Source: JBMOMT01 sp049324835 (lineage in GTDB: Bacteria > Chloroflexota > Anaerolineae > CAYNKW01). Taken from it: a stretch of DNA of 22,731 nucleotides. The stretch is taken from positions 1 through 22,731 of the forward strand of contig JBMOMT010000015.1 in assembly GCA_049324835.1 (NCBI GenBank), written 5' to 3'. A model generated the notes under the pieces. That model saw only the letters and a program-made list of their open reading frames with translations, ran no database searches and had not been told where the DNA came from. Numbering within the stretch: the first letter of the stretch is position 1; each line of letters begins with the position of its first letter. A program made the position numbers and the translations under genes. Positions 22,708 to 22,731 of the stretch are shown here, piece by piece.

Positions 22708-22731
22708 GCCATTGTCTTAACAACCGAAGAA
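22684..22731 (+). CDS. IS630-family-like transposase, first codons only
   Basis: Sixteen codons are visible (M-R-G-P-K-P-K-Y-A-I-V-L-T-T-E-E) before the window ends. This opening, R-G-P-K-P-K-Y-x-I-x-L-T-x-E-E, resembles the start of HTH-containing IS630-family transposases. GGAGGTG at 22673-22679 is an excellent ribosome-binding site. With so few residues the family call is tentative. The catalytic DDE domain and the right end of the element lie outside the window. Confidence 0.55.
   Translation, partial: MRGPKPKYAIVLTTEE

Overview
The window looks like a chromosomal segment from a high-GC member of the Chloroflexota, probably Anaerolineae/Caldilineae-like. This is an inference. It rests on a Thr/Pro-rich linker of the TPTATATPT kind, several TPR and zinc-ribbon proteins of unknown role, LamG-like C-terminal domains, a dnaG-rpoD pair, and a DnaG zinc finger in the CX3C form. 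No ribosomal RNA is present to fix the taxonomy.

Positions 1-11125 are mainly plus-strand. They hold the 3' end of a secreted or surface multidomain protein; a HAD phosphatase closed by a terminator; and a tight run of a STAND-like ATPase with TPRs (2212), a TPR/double-zinc-ribbon protein with an RX5H motif in its N-terminal domain (5011) and a B12-type radical SAM protein (6896). A second run has its own promoter: a small propeptide-like protein (8547), a subtilisin-family protease (8835) and a zinc-ribbon membrane protein (10177). It ends at a strong terminator at 11088-11125. The C-terminal domain of the 10177 protein is a paralogue of the one at the start of the window.

Positions 11128-14409 are minus-strand. 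There are two overlapping pairs: a PuuD-like glutamine amidotransferase with a GNAT acetyltransferase, and an RmlD-like dTDP-4-dehydrorhamnose reductase with a family 2 glycosyltransferase. The second pair is probably involved in surface polysaccharide synthesis. Between the pairs lies a 186-nt repeat-rich gap. A divergent intergenic region (14410-14655) carries a minus-strand promoter for rmlD, an orphan plus-strand terminator, and a perfect consensus sigma-70 promoter for dnaG.

Positions 14656-18784 are housekeeping: dnaG, rpoD (with a large insertion between regions 1.2 and 2.1) and tRNA-Asn(GTT) under its own promoter.

From 18811 to the end the window is accessory, mosaic and lower in GC. 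It holds a frameshifted double-HTH protein; a decayed C-terminal piece of a PIN-domain (DUF3368-like) toxin; and two orphan RHS core-plus-toxin tips joined to a ~170-bp direct repeat. Both tips carry divergent copies of what looks like the polymorphic toxin type 44 domain. A putative lipoprotein, a candidate immunity protein, sits between them. A small dispersed repeat has inserted twice, and the window ends in the first codons of an IS630-like transposase. This end reads as a graveyard or reservoir of RHS toxin cassettes next to a tRNA gene.
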